The position numbers were made by a program, and so were the translations under genes. Below are positions 36,378-44,646 of a DNA stretch of 62,698 nucleotides, in pieces. Within the stretch, counting starts at the first letter, position 1; every line of letters begins with the position of its first letter. Location of the stretch: contig DBXT01000061.1 in assembly GCA_002309615.1 (NCBI GenBank), positions 505 to 63,202 of the forward strand. Direction: 5' to 3'. The DNA is from Bacteroidales bacterium UBA1205. Its GTDB lineage: Bacteria > Bacteroidota > Bacteroidia > Bacteroidales > WCHB1-69. The notes beneath the pieces were generated by a model. It ran no database searches. It saw only the letters and a list, made by a program, of their open reading frames with translations, and had not been told where the DNA came from.

Positions 36378-38798
36378 ATGAAAAAGCCGGTCTGTCTGTT
36401 GTTGTTATGTTTTTTGTTTTTGCAGCATGCCCAAGCACAAAACAATACTGCAGGCACCGATTTTTGGGTCACCTATCAAAACACTAGAACAAACTCATTT
36501 GACACACTTAATGACATCTCTATCAGCATTTCTTCTTTGTACAATACTTCCGGAGAGATATGCTTTACACAGTCCAAAGATACAATTCCCTTTCAAGTTA
36601 ATGCCTTCGGCACTTTCAGATATACTATCCAAGGTCTTCAAAGGCAATATTGTACAAACAAATATCAACAATTAGGCAAAGACAATCTCAGCATTCATAT
36701 CACCTCTAATATGCCTGTGATAATCTCAACTCATACATATAGATGTGCCAGTGCTGATGCTACACAAATTTACCCTACTCCTACATGGGGTAATACTTAC
36801 TATGCCATCAATCCTTTGCAACAACATGACTCAATGGATTGGAGGCCCGGCACCCTGATTGTAGCCGATCAAGACAGCACCGTTATTTATGCCGACCAAA
36901 CCATTATAGACACCCTCCACCGTGGGGACACCTATCATGGCTTTTTTCCTACCGGTACTCAAATATCCGGTAGCAAACCCATCGGCGTATTCAGTGCTGA
37001 TGCATTAATGATGTTAATAAGTTCCGGAGATTGCTTATTAACGCAACTACAACCTGTTCGTTCTATCGGTACAAGTTATTTCATACCGGTTACCTCCTTT
37101 AAAAGGGAATATATACAAGTATTAGCCACCCAAAATAATACTAATGTGGTTGCCATTAGAGGAAAAACTGTAACCACTCCACCACATCCTTATCGAAATT
37201 TCAATATGGGTGTCACCCATACCGACAATTTAAAAAAAGGGGAATGGTTTTGGATGGAAATATACAGGGACTCTTTGGACAGCGCCTGTTATATACAGGC
37301 CGACAAACCTATTATAGTCACATCCCAAATGACAAGCCAAGGACACAATATTCCCAGCTATATGAGCGATCCGTCCAAAACATGGGTCGCCTCTGTTGCC
37401 CAAAGAACCGACTCCGTGCTTGTCAGTCCCTTTACTATAATACACTACGACACACAAAATTTGTCACCATACAATATGGCTATAATAATCTGTTCCACCA
37501 TCGATAAAGACAGCACCCGTTTCAATATCAACGGCGGGAAAGACACCGCTTTGTATGGCGGAACATGGATAAACCACCCTTCCGGGTTTTCCTACTACGA
37601 CATGCCTTTGTCCACCGACTCCAACACCTATCTGTTTGTCAACAATGCCGGCGGCCTGATAGTATATTTGTACGGAGTAGGTCGAGCACAAAGTTATTAT
37701 ATGCAAAGTGCCAAACTCACTAATTTGCTCTCGGCATTTTTCGGCAACAGCATTTTTTATGCCGACCTGCCCGACCATTTTTTCTGTGAGCAGGAAATCA
37801 CTTTCACCTCCAATATCAGCGGGGACACCGGCACCATGCCCGGACATCTCAAATGGTATATCGATAGTGTAGAAGTGCTTACCGCAAGAGACCAAAACTC
37901 TTGGAGCCACTATTTTTCAAAAGGAACCTACACCATTGAAATGGAAGTAATGTATGACGACAACAGAAATTCTCAACGCATTGCCTCCATTCTCCATGTG
38001 GTGGCCTTGCAAGTGGAATTGCACTCCACTCCCGAACACTGCAACCAAGCAGACGGAACCATTATCTGCTCCGCCAACAGTGCCTTCCCGCAACAAGTGG
38101 TGTATATTCTTGACAGCAATACTTACAAGCAGGATACCATACGGGGCTTGACAGCTGGTTGGTATCATGTTTCCATTTCAGATTCCGTCTGCCTGCTGGA
38201 GCAAGATATTTTCATTGACAGCTCAGGAGGTCCCCTTGCCGAATTTGAGGCAGTACCCGCTACGGCTACCGTCAACTATGCCGTGTCTTTCCATGACCAA
38301 TCCACAGACCCCTATGCTCCGATTTGCTCTTGGCACTGGGATATGGGTGACAACCACACCGATAGCATACAAAACCCTAATCATATATTCACCGCAGAAG
38401 GTGCCTATAATGTCACCTTGCTCGTCACCGACACCAACGGATGCTCCGACAGCATTTCCCATGTGATAAATATTGTCAGCCCCTTCTTTTTCCCGAATAT
38501 TTTCACTCCTGTCGGGACAGACGGCTCATTGTATTATTTCCGCCCCGTGGAAGACAAAGGTTTGTTTGATGTATTTGAAATGACCGTTTACAACCGCTGG
38601 GGTACCACCGTTTGGCAACAGTCATGCAACGACGGGCAATGTCCGCACTATGAGGACGACCTTTTCTGGTGGGATGGTCGCGATTCTAAAGGAAAAAGAG
38701 TCAGCGACGGCGTATATTATTGGGTGGCAAAGGCTTATAGCAAAAATATGCCCCCCATCTTACAGCAAGGTTCCGTTACCGTAACAGGAAACAAATAA
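36378..38798 (+). CDS. Surface protein with IgGFc-binding-like N-terminal region, PKD domain and T9SS type B sorting domain
   Basis: 806 residues. The signal peptide (1-20) ends AQAQ. The mature part opens with 'GTDFWVTYQN', typical of the IgGFc-binding N-terminal domain, which also has the later 'YFIPVTSFKREYIQVLATQNNT' (to about 480). A linker with Ig-like features (about 480-610) is followed by a PKD domain (about 618-698; 'SWHWDMGDN...QNP.H.F...G.Y.VTL.V.D..GC'). The gliding-associated/type B sorting domain is at about 706-806 ('FPNIFTPVGTDG', 'VYNRWG..VW', 'WDGRD.KGK.VSDGVYYW'). A T9SS client, likely large and surface-linked. It follows the LRR gene by 16 bases. Confidence 0.9.
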   Translation: MKKPVCLLLLCFLFLQHAQAQNNTAGTDFWVTYQNTRTNSFDTLNDISISISSLYNTSGEICFTQSKDTIPFQVNAFGTFRYTIQGLQRQYCTNKYQQLGKDNLSIHITSNMPVIISTHTYRCASADATQIYPTPTWGNTYYAINPLQQHDSMDWRPGTLIVADQDSTVIYADQTIIDTLHRGDTYHGFFPTGTQISGSKPIGVFSADALMMLISSGDCLLTQLQPVRSIGTSYFIPVTSFKREYIQVLATQNNTNVVAIRGKTVTTPPHPYRNFNMGVTHTDNLKKGEWFWMEIYRDSLDSACYIQADKPIIVTSQMTSQGHNIPSYMSDPSKTWVASVAQRTDSVLVSPFTIIHYDTQNLSPYNMAIIICSTIDKDSTRFNINGGKDTALYGGTWINHPSGFSYYDMPLSTDSNTYLFVNNAGGLIVYLYGVGRAQSYYMQSAKLTNLLSAFFGNSIFYADLPDHFFCEQEITFTSNISGDTGTMPGHLKWYIDSVEVLTARDQNSWSHYFSKGTYTIEMEVMYDDNRNSQRIASILHVVALQVELHSTPEHCNQADGTIICSANSAFPQQVVYILDSNTYKQDTIRGLTAGWYHVSISDSVCLLEQDIFIDSSGGPLAEFEAVPATATVNYAVSFHDQSTDPYAPICSWHWDMGDNHTDSIQNPNHIFTAEGAYNVTLLVTDTNGCSDSISHVINIVSPFFFPNIFTPVGTDGSLYYFRPVEDKGLFDVFEMTVYNRWGTTVWQQSCNDGQCPHYEDDLFWWDGRDSKGKRVSDGVYYWVAKAYSKNMPPILQQGSVTVTGNK

Positions 38799-38924
38799 TA
38801 CCTTTCGGAATTAAAGATATTCAAATTACACGCTTGGTTCCCCTGAAAAAGCGCTATTGTATTTCATATTGATTTTGCAGTTGACGTAATAAAACCGATA
38901 TGCTGCAAATTCAAAAAAAAATTG

Positions 38925-38932
38925 TACTTTTG
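38925..38932 (+). promoter_or_regulatory. -7 box TACTTTTG for the GGGP synthase operon
   Basis: A TAnnTTTG match, 20 bases before the ATG at 38953. Confidence 0.6.
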
Positions 38933-38952
38933 CATTCTTATTAAATATCGCT

Positions 38953-39705
38953 ATGAGCATAAAAGATATACTTTTTAATAGTGAAAAAAAGGTGGCATGG
39001 TTATGCGACCCCGATAAAATAGCCGAGCAAAAACTAATTTACACTGCCCGTGTAGCTCAAAATGCAGGTGCGGACATGGTATTAATAGGAGGCAGCCATC
39101 TGCAATTCAATGGTTTAGACCATTGCATTGAACTCATCCGAAGTGCCTGTTCATTACCGATAGTACTTTTCCCCGGCAATTGCATGCAAATAAGTCCTTT
39201 AGCTGATGCCATACTATTTTTGTCGCTTATTTCCGGACGCAATCCCGATTTATTGATAGGACAACATGTGAATGTGGCGTATCAATTGCAACAAAGTAAA
39301 TTGGAAATTATTCCTACCGGATATATGCTCATAGATAGCGGTATGCCTACCAGTGTGAGCTATATAAGCAATACCATGCCCATACCCAGAGACAAAACCG
39401 ACATTGCCGTCAGCACGGCAATAGCGAGCGAACTGCTTGGCATGCAAGCTGTTTACCTTGAAGCCGGTAGCGGAGCTGCTCTCACCGTACCCTTGCAATG
39501 CGTAAAAGCCGTAAAAGAACATACACACTTGCCGATAATAGTAGGGGGCGGTATTAACAACGGAAAAATAGCTAAAAGCATATTGCTCAATGGTGCCGAC
39601 ATGATAGTAATCGGCAACGCCGCAGAAGAAAATCCCGATTGTTTGTTCGATATATTGTCTTATATCAAAAAAACACCTTTCAATGCCGAGGAAAACCAAC
39701 AATAA
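38953..39705 (+). CDS. Geranylgeranylglyceryl/heptaprenylglyceryl phosphate synthase
   Basis: 250 residues, TIM-barrel. Family signatures: 'LCDPDK' near the N-terminus (substrate phosphate/Mg side), 'GADMVLIGGSH', 'LFPGN', 'LSLISGRNPDLLIGQHV', 'YLEAGSGA' and 'PIIVGGGI'. It couples sn-glycerol-1-phosphate with a polyprenyl diphosphate, the first step of archaeal-type ether lipids; Bacteroidota enzymes of this type exist but their cellular lipid product is not settled. Leads an operon: the Fur-like gene starts inside its last 23 bases. Confidence 0.93.
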   Translation: MSIKDILFNSEKKVAWLCDPDKIAEQKLIYTARVAQNAGADMVLIGGSHLQFNGLDHCIELIRSACSLPIVLFPGNCMQISPLADAILFLSLISGRNPDLLIGQHVNVAYQLQQSKLEIIPTGYMLIDSGMPTSVSYISNTMPIPRDKTDIAVSTAIASELLGMQAVYLEAGSGAALTVPLQCVKAVKEHTHLPIIVGGGINNGKIAKSILLNGADMIVIGNAAEENPDCLFDILSYIKKTPFNAEENQQ

Positions 39706-40126
39706 AACCACAGAAACATACACTTCACTATTTTGTTCATTTTTATCCAAGAACAAACTTAGCCGCACTTCGGAACGCATGGTCATTGCCGACACCATCG
39801 CTCTGTTTGACAAGCATTTCACCATACAAGATTTGCATACTTACCTTAAATTACATAAATACAACACCAGCCTTTCCACCTTGTATAGTAACCTTAACCT
39901 GCTTATCAAAGCCGGATTGCTGCACAAATACACCTTTGAATCAGGCACCCCCTATTACGAAAAATGTATGCCTAACAAGTCGCACAATCATATTTACAAC
40001 ATTGACAACCATCAAATTATAGAATTTCAGGATACTCGTATATCTCAAATTATAAAAAGTATAGAGCGTAAATACCACCTCAAAGTGTTACAGCACGACT
40101 TTATACTATATGCCGATAAACAATAA
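39683..40126 (+). CDS. Fur-family transcriptional regulator
   Basis: 147 residues. A winged-helix region is seen in 'RTSERMVIADTIALFDKHFTIQDLHTYL' and 'SLSTLYSNLNLLIKAGLLHKY', the standard Fur DNA-binding part. The dimerisation part has 'SHNHIYNIDNHQIIEF' where Fur has 'HHDHLIC..CGKVIEF': the His residues partly remain but both CxxC pairs are absent, so no structural zinc site is expected. Regulated metal and targets are unknown. It overlaps the GGGP synthase gene by 23 bases in another frame. The Nfu-type gene follows after 32 bases. Confidence 0.88.
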   Translation: MPRKTNNKTTETYTSLFCSFLSKNKLSRTSERMVIADTIALFDKHFTIQDLHTYLKLHKYNTSLSTLYSNLNLLIKAGLLHKYTFESGTPYYEKCMPNKSHNHIYNIDNHQIIEFQDTRISQIIKSIERKYHLKVLQHDFILYADKQ

Positions 40127-40158
40127 AATAAACATAATAAACACTAAATTAATATCAT

Positions 40159-40404
40159 ATGGAAGCAACAACAGAACAAAAAGTTCAACATATTATTGAC
40201 CAGATACGTCCTCAATTACAAGCCGACGGAGGCGATATCAGATTGGTGGAAGTGAAACCCGACGGTACTGTTATGGTGGAGTTACGCGGAGCATGCGGTT
40301 CTTGTCCGCATAGCCGTATCACCCTCAAAAACGGAGTGGAAGCCATACTCAAACAATATATACCCGAAGTTGACCATGTAGAGGACATCAATTTGGGATG
40401 TTAA
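40159..40404 (+). CDS. NifU C-terminal-domain (Nfu-type) Fe-S scaffold
   Basis: 81 residues, the whole being one NifU-like domain: 'IRPQLQADGGDI.LVEV' and the cluster-ligating C-G-S-C at 46-49 in 'RGACGSCPHS'. Two such subunits would hold one [4Fe-4S] cluster for transfer to apo-proteins. Cytoplasmic. It lies between a Fur-like regulator and ychF; joint control by iron is plausible but not shown. Confidence 0.92.
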   Translation: MEATTEQKVQHIIDQIRPQLQADGGDIRLVEVKPDGTVMVELRGACGSCPHSRITLKNGVEAILKQYIPEVDHVEDINLGC

Positions 40405-40425
40405 ATTCTTAAAACAATATTAATT

Positions 40426-41520
40426 ATGGGACTCAAATGCGGTATTGTAGGTATTACCAACTCCGGTAAAACCACTTTGTTTAATTGCATGAGCAATACA
40501 AAAGCACAGGTAACCGATTTTGCTTTCAGCACAGGCAAATCCAATATAGGAATATGCAACGTTCCTGATCCGCGATTGGAAGAGATAGCCAAATTGGTGC
40601 CTGCCGACAAAAAAGTGCCTGCCACGGTGGAAATAGTGGATATCCCCGGTTTAACCAAAGGGGCAAGCATGGGCGAAGGCATAGGAAACTCTTTTTTGGC
40701 GGACATTCGTTTATGCGATACGCTTATACATGTATTACGCTGTTTTGACGACCCCAATCTGCCGCATGTGGACAACAGCATCAATCCTGTAAGAGACATA
40801 GAAACCGTGGATTTAGAGTTGCAAATCAAAGATTTGGAACAGATAGAACGGAAGATACAAAAAGTGGAAAAAGCGGCAAAAGTGGGAGATAAAGATGCCC
40901 GTTTTCAATTAGAAGTGCTCCAAAAATACAAAAACCATTTGGAAAACTTTGAAAACGTACGCACCTTGGATGTGGATGCCCATGAAAAGAATGTGGTGGC
41001 GGATATGATGCTGCTTACCGCAAAAAAATGCCTGTATGTATGCAATGTGGATGAAAAATCGGTATTGACGGGGAATGCCTATTCTAAAGCTGTGGCTGAA
41101 TATTTAAAAGATAAAAACGAAGAAATGCTCGTTATTGCCGGAAAATTAGAGGCCGACATTGCCGAATTGGACCCCGAAGACCAAGCTCTGTTCTTAGAAG
41201 ACGTGGGATTAACCGAACCGGGTGTTAACAAGCTGCTGCGTGCCGCCTACAAAACACTTAATCTTATTTCGTTCTTTACCGTGGGGGGCAAAGAAAACAG
41301 AGCATGGACCATCACGCACGGCATGACAGCCCCTCAAGCGGCAGGCGTTATTCATAGTGATTTGGAACGCGGATTTATTCGTGCAGAAGTAATTAAATAC
41401 CAAGACCTTATTCACTACGGATCAGAACTCAAATGCAAAGAAGCAGGAAAACTTTCGGTAGAAGGTAAAAACTATATAGTAGAAGACGGTGACATATTAC
41501 ACATCCGCTTTAATATATAG
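40426..41520 (+). CDS. ychF: Ribosome-binding ATPase YchF
   Basis: 364 residues, the normal YchF length. P-loop 'GITNSGKTT' is at 9-17 (the Obg-type NSGKT), 'DIPGLTKGAS.GEG.GN.FL..IR' is the G3/switch region, then a coiled-coil insertion (about 135-200) and a C-terminal TGS-like domain ('IGFFTVG..E.RAWTI..G..APQAAG.IHSD.E.GFI'-type; here 'ISFFTVGGKENRAWT'). It binds the ribosome and prefers ATP, with a redox/oxidative-stress role in E. coli. Last gene of the GGGPS-fur-nfu-ychF run. Confidence 0.96.
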   Translation: MGLKCGIVGITNSGKTTLFNCMSNTKAQVTDFAFSTGKSNIGICNVPDPRLEEIAKLVPADKKVPATVEIVDIPGLTKGASMGEGIGNSFLADIRLCDTLIHVLRCFDDPNLPHVDNSINPVRDIETVDLELQIKDLEQIERKIQKVEKAAKVGDKDARFQLEVLQKYKNHLENFENVRTLDVDAHEKNVVADMMLLTAKKCLYVCNVDEKSVLTGNAYSKAVAEYLKDKNEEMLVIAGKLEADIAELDPEDQALFLEDVGLTEPGVNKLLRAAYKTLNLISFFTVGGKENRAWTITHGMTAPQAAGVIHSDLERGFIRAEVIKYQDLIHYGSELKCKEAGKLSVEGKNYIVEDGDILHIRFNI

Positions 41521-41590
41521 AAAAACCGGCTTTCGCATAAATGTTAATAAAAAAACAGCAAAGGTATATTGTATATAAAAATAAAAATAT

Positions 41591-41598
41591 TATCTTTG
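41591..41598 (+). promoter_or_regulatory. -7 box TATCTTTG for the CAP/OmpA-like gene
   Basis: A perfect TAnnTTTG lying inside the 5' part of the longest open frame (from 41569), so translation must begin downstream, at 41635 or 41638. Confidence 0.65.
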
Positions 41599-41634
41599 CT
41601 TTTTAGTTTTCAATATAGAAACATATACATAGCA

Positions 41635-44067
41635 ATGATGAAAAATTTATATCTTGTTCTAAAACAGAGTGCGTTAATAGCATTGGTTTGCGGTTGTTTT
41701 TCTTTACAAGCACAACAGCTCAGCGGTTATGATGATTTTGATGCAAGCAGTGTAAAAGTAAACGAAAAATACACCTGGAATTTTAATCCCATAGAATTTG
41801 ACCCCGAAATTCTTAACGATTGTATTAACGACGTGGTTAATTTTGCCCGTAAGAAATACAACTATGCCGACCCTCTTGCAGAGATGGAGGCATTGAGCAA
41901 TGCCGCCAAAATACAATCGGAGTACATGGCAAAAGAAGAAGAACGCACCCATGAAAATGTGGTTGCCGCGCTTAAAACTCCCGGTATGAGAGCCGCCAGC
42001 AATGGTGCCACCAAACGTGTGGAAGAGTTAATTACAAGAGTAAAAGCCACTAAAGGTATAGAAGAATATTCCTATTTTGACGTAGCCAACGAAGTAGTAT
42101 TGTCCTTGCTCAAAAATCAAAAGACCAATGCTACCATATTAGACAAACGCTATACTTTCATCGGTATAGGCTGCGATGTGGACGGTTGGAATAAATATTG
42201 CTATGTATCCATAGTGTTAGGCAATGATTTATCGTTTAATTTAGGCGAAGTATCTTATAAAAACACCACCTACACGCGTAAAACTTACGGATTAAAACCA
42301 TACGATGAAAAAACATGCCGTAAATGTGAAGTCAGAAATATAGAATTGCTCCAAAAATACATACAAGTAAAAGGTAACGACATCTATTTTGTACATCCTA
42401 ACATCAAAGAGCTCAAACGCATTATAGGCAAAGATAACGACGGCTTGGCCATAGATATAGTGCAACACAAACAATTTCCTTGCAACAGTGCCTCCAACGA
42501 TGTGGACTATAATTACCCCAACAGAGGTATTATGTCCAAATACATCACTTTCCCTAAAATGTTGCAAAAGAACATGAACACTGATTCCAAAGACAAAACC
42601 CTGCAAGTTTATATGGGTTCTGTGCCTTCGGAAGTGAGCGGGCCTTACGATATCAACCTTATAGTTATTAAAGACAAAACCATTTGCCGCACGGTAGTAA
42701 AAACGGATATAAAAAATCCTGCCGTGAATATAAAAACCAACACCAGTCTCATTCCCGACCTTACCGGCATTACCACCACTAACAACTATATTCCTCAAGC
42801 AGAAGTCACCCGTTTGGAATTCAACATACCCTTTGAGGCATCAAAATCACAATACGAAGCTCGAGACATTCGTCCTTTTATAGAAGCACTTAAAGAACCC
42901 AAATTCAGCATTGACAGCATACACATCACAGCCTACACCTCTTTGGACGGCAACGCTAAATCGAATTTGGATTTGCAAAAAAAACGTTCCGAAAGCATAG
43001 TGAAAGCCATGAGCACTATGGAAAACAAGAACATTCCTTATACCATAGAGTTGAACGACGGATGGGAATTGTTTGTAAAAGATGCTCCAGAGAAATATAA
43101 ATACCTCACTCAAAAATCCAAAACGGAAGCACAACGGGAAATAGGCAATGCAAAGGTGAAAAAAGAATTGGAACCCGTGTTGGCCAAACATCGTTTTGCC
43201 AATATTCAAATGAATGCCACCTACGATGTAAGCGAAAGATACGAACAAGAATATCTCACCAGCAAGTTCAACCGCTGTTTGGCAGCAGGAGACTACTCCA
43301 CCGCTTTCGCCATACAAAAATATATGATCAAAAAAGTGGAAGACGGAAAATACAGCAAACGTCATATTCAGAATATGAACATACCCGAAACGGCTAAAAT
43401 GCTGCCTTTCCTTACCAATAAATATTATATGTTGTCGTTTTACGAACTCAAAGATGCCGACAAACAAAAAATAGAAGCATTGGCAAAAATGGACAACAAG
43501 AATGCCATCTGCGAATTTAACGCCTTGTGCTGTACTGTCAACGATATGGACATTACCAATGCAGGACAGATATCCGGCACACAAAGTAAAATAGATAAAT
43601 TTTACAACAATGCGGTTGGCAAACAAAACAAAGCAAAAGTAGATGCGCTCAATATTGCTTTCCAATACAAAATATTGGATTTTATCAACAGCAGTGAAAC
43701 CCCTGACGAAGCATTAATGGAAGCCACATATGAAAAAATCAAATCCATAGCCTTGCCCACTATCAACGATTGGAAAAGAGCCTATGAAGTAGCCGCCTCG
43801 TTTATCTCTTACGGAGACTACGAATTTGCACGCTCTGCTATGGACCCTTATATAGAAGACCCTGCCGTTAGTGAAGATTTCATTTTCACCTATCTCAATT
43901 TATATAGTTTGGATGAAAATGCTTACACATCAAAGAAATTCAGTTTGGCATGCCGTTTGGCTGCACAAAAGAACCGCTCTCGTTTTTGCACCGAAATAAA
44001 AGGTTATTCCTATCTCATACGCGAAAACGTGGAAGCCAAAAACACTATATGCAGTGAATGTAAATAA
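41635..44067 (+). CDS. Secreted protein with CAP/SCP-like N-terminal and OmpA-like central domain
   Basis: 810 residues from ATG 41635 (41638 is equally possible); the frame is open back to 41569, but that part contains the promoter box. The signal peptide ends SLQAQ (about residue 27). Residues about 40-190 resemble a CAP (SCP/PR-1) domain: 'NDVVNFAR', 'PLAEMEALSNAAKIQSEYMA', 'THEN', then 'RYTFIGIGCDVDGW....YVSIVLG'. About 395-470 resemble an OmpA C-terminal domain ('FNIPFEASKSQ', 'ITAYTSLDGNAKSNLDLQKKRSE'). The rest (about 470-810) is helical and TPR-like ('ARSAMDPYIEDPAVSEDFIFTYLNLYSLDE'). OmpA domains bind peptidoglycan, so an envelope role is likely. Domain calls are by eye. First gene of the unit to nadE. 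Confidence 0.7.
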   Translation: MMKNLYLVLKQSALIALVCGCFSLQAQQLSGYDDFDASSVKVNEKYTWNFNPIEFDPEILNDCINDVVNFARKKYNYADPLAEMEALSNAAKIQSEYMAKEEERTHENVVAALKTPGMRAASNGATKRVEELITRVKATKGIEEYSYFDVANEVVLSLLKNQKTNATILDKRYTFIGIGCDVDGWNKYCYVSIVLGNDLSFNLGEVSYKNTTYTRKTYGLKPYDEKTCRKCEVRNIELLQKYIQVKGNDIYFVHPNIKELKRIIGKDNDGLAIDIVQHKQFPCNSASNDVDYNYPNRGIMSKYITFPKMLQKNMNTDSKDKTLQVYMGSVPSEVSGPYDINLIVIKDKTICRTVVKTDIKNPAVNIKTNTSLIPDLTGITTTNNYIPQAEVTRLEFNIPFEASKSQYEARDIRPFIEALKEPKFSIDSIHITAYTSLDGNAKSNLDLQKKRSESIVKAMSTMENKNIPYTIELNDGWELFVKDAPEKYKYLTQKSKTEAQREIGNAKVKKELEPVLAKHRFANIQMNATYDVSERYEQEYLTSKFNRCLAAGDYSTAFAIQKYMIKKVEDGKYSKRHIQNMNIPETAKMLPFLTNKYYMLSFYELKDADKQKIEALAKMDNKNAICEFNALCCTVNDMDITNAGQISGTQSKIDKFYNNAVGKQNKAKVDALNIAFQYKILDFINSSETPDEALMEATYEKIKSIALPTINDWKRAYEVAASFISYGDYEFARSAMDPYIEDPAVSEDFIFTYLNLYSLDENAYTSKKFSLACRLAAQKNRSRFCTEIKGYSYLIRENVEAKNTICSECK

Positions 44068-44079
44068 AAAAAATGCAAT

Positions 44080-44640
44080 ATGAAAACCACCCTGCAAGAA
44101 TTTGATGAAGTTATAGGTATATGCAGAGAATTGTTTGTAAAAAAAATGCACGACTATAGTACGGCATGGCGTATATTACGCCCTTCTTCCGTTACTGACC
44201 AAATATCCATCAAAGCTCAACGCATACGCCGAATAGAAGAAACAGGTGAAAATAAAGTGGGAGAAAGCATCATATACGAATTTATAGGTATAGTCAATTA
44301 TGCCGTTATGGCCCAAATACAATTATCCCAACCGGCATGCGACATAAAAAATTACAAAATGGATGCCCAAGAGGTAATTCGGCTATACGACCAATATACG
44401 CAAAATGCCAAAACACTTTTAACCGATAAAAATCACGACTATGGTGAAGCATGGCGCAACATGCGTATCAGCTCCATTACCGATATTATACTAATGAAGC
44501 TGTTGCGAATAAAACAAATTGAAGACAATCATGCCGATTGTTGGGTGTCGGAAGGTTTGGACGCCAATTATTACGATATTTTTAACTACGCCGTGTTTGC
44601 CTTAATTAAACTCAATGTTATTCAACAAAAAAATAAATAA
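44080..44640 (+). CDS. DUF1599 protein with internal duplication
   Basis: 186 residues made of two related halves: 'KKMHDYSTAWRILRPSSVTDQISIKAQRIRRIEE' (about 22-55) and 'DKNHDYGEAWRNMRISSITDIILMKLLRIKQIED' (about 117-150), each followed by a '(F/N)YAV.A.I.L' helix. This is Pfam DUF1599, also called nucleotide modification associated domain 1. The exact activity is not known; a nucleotide-related role follows from the family name and comparative genomics. It starts 12 bases after the CAP/OmpA-like gene and is followed at 6 bases by the BT_3928-type gene, an adjacency common in Bacteroidota. Confidence 0.85.
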   Translation: MKTTLQEFDEVIGICRELFVKKMHDYSTAWRILRPSSVTDQISIKAQRIRRIEETGENKVGESIIYEFIGIVNYAVMAQIQLSQPACDIKNYKMDAQEVIRLYDQYTQNAKTLLTDKNHDYGEAWRNMRISSITDIILMKLLRIKQIEDNHADCWVSEGLDANYYDIFNYAVFALIKLNVIQQKNK

Positions 44641-44646
44641 TTGATA

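Noticed and set aside
42847..43665. Minus-strand frame of 272 codons, Phe/Val-rich
   Set aside because: Antisense shadow of the CAP/OmpA-like gene; AT-rich Lys/Glu coding yields Phe-rich complements.
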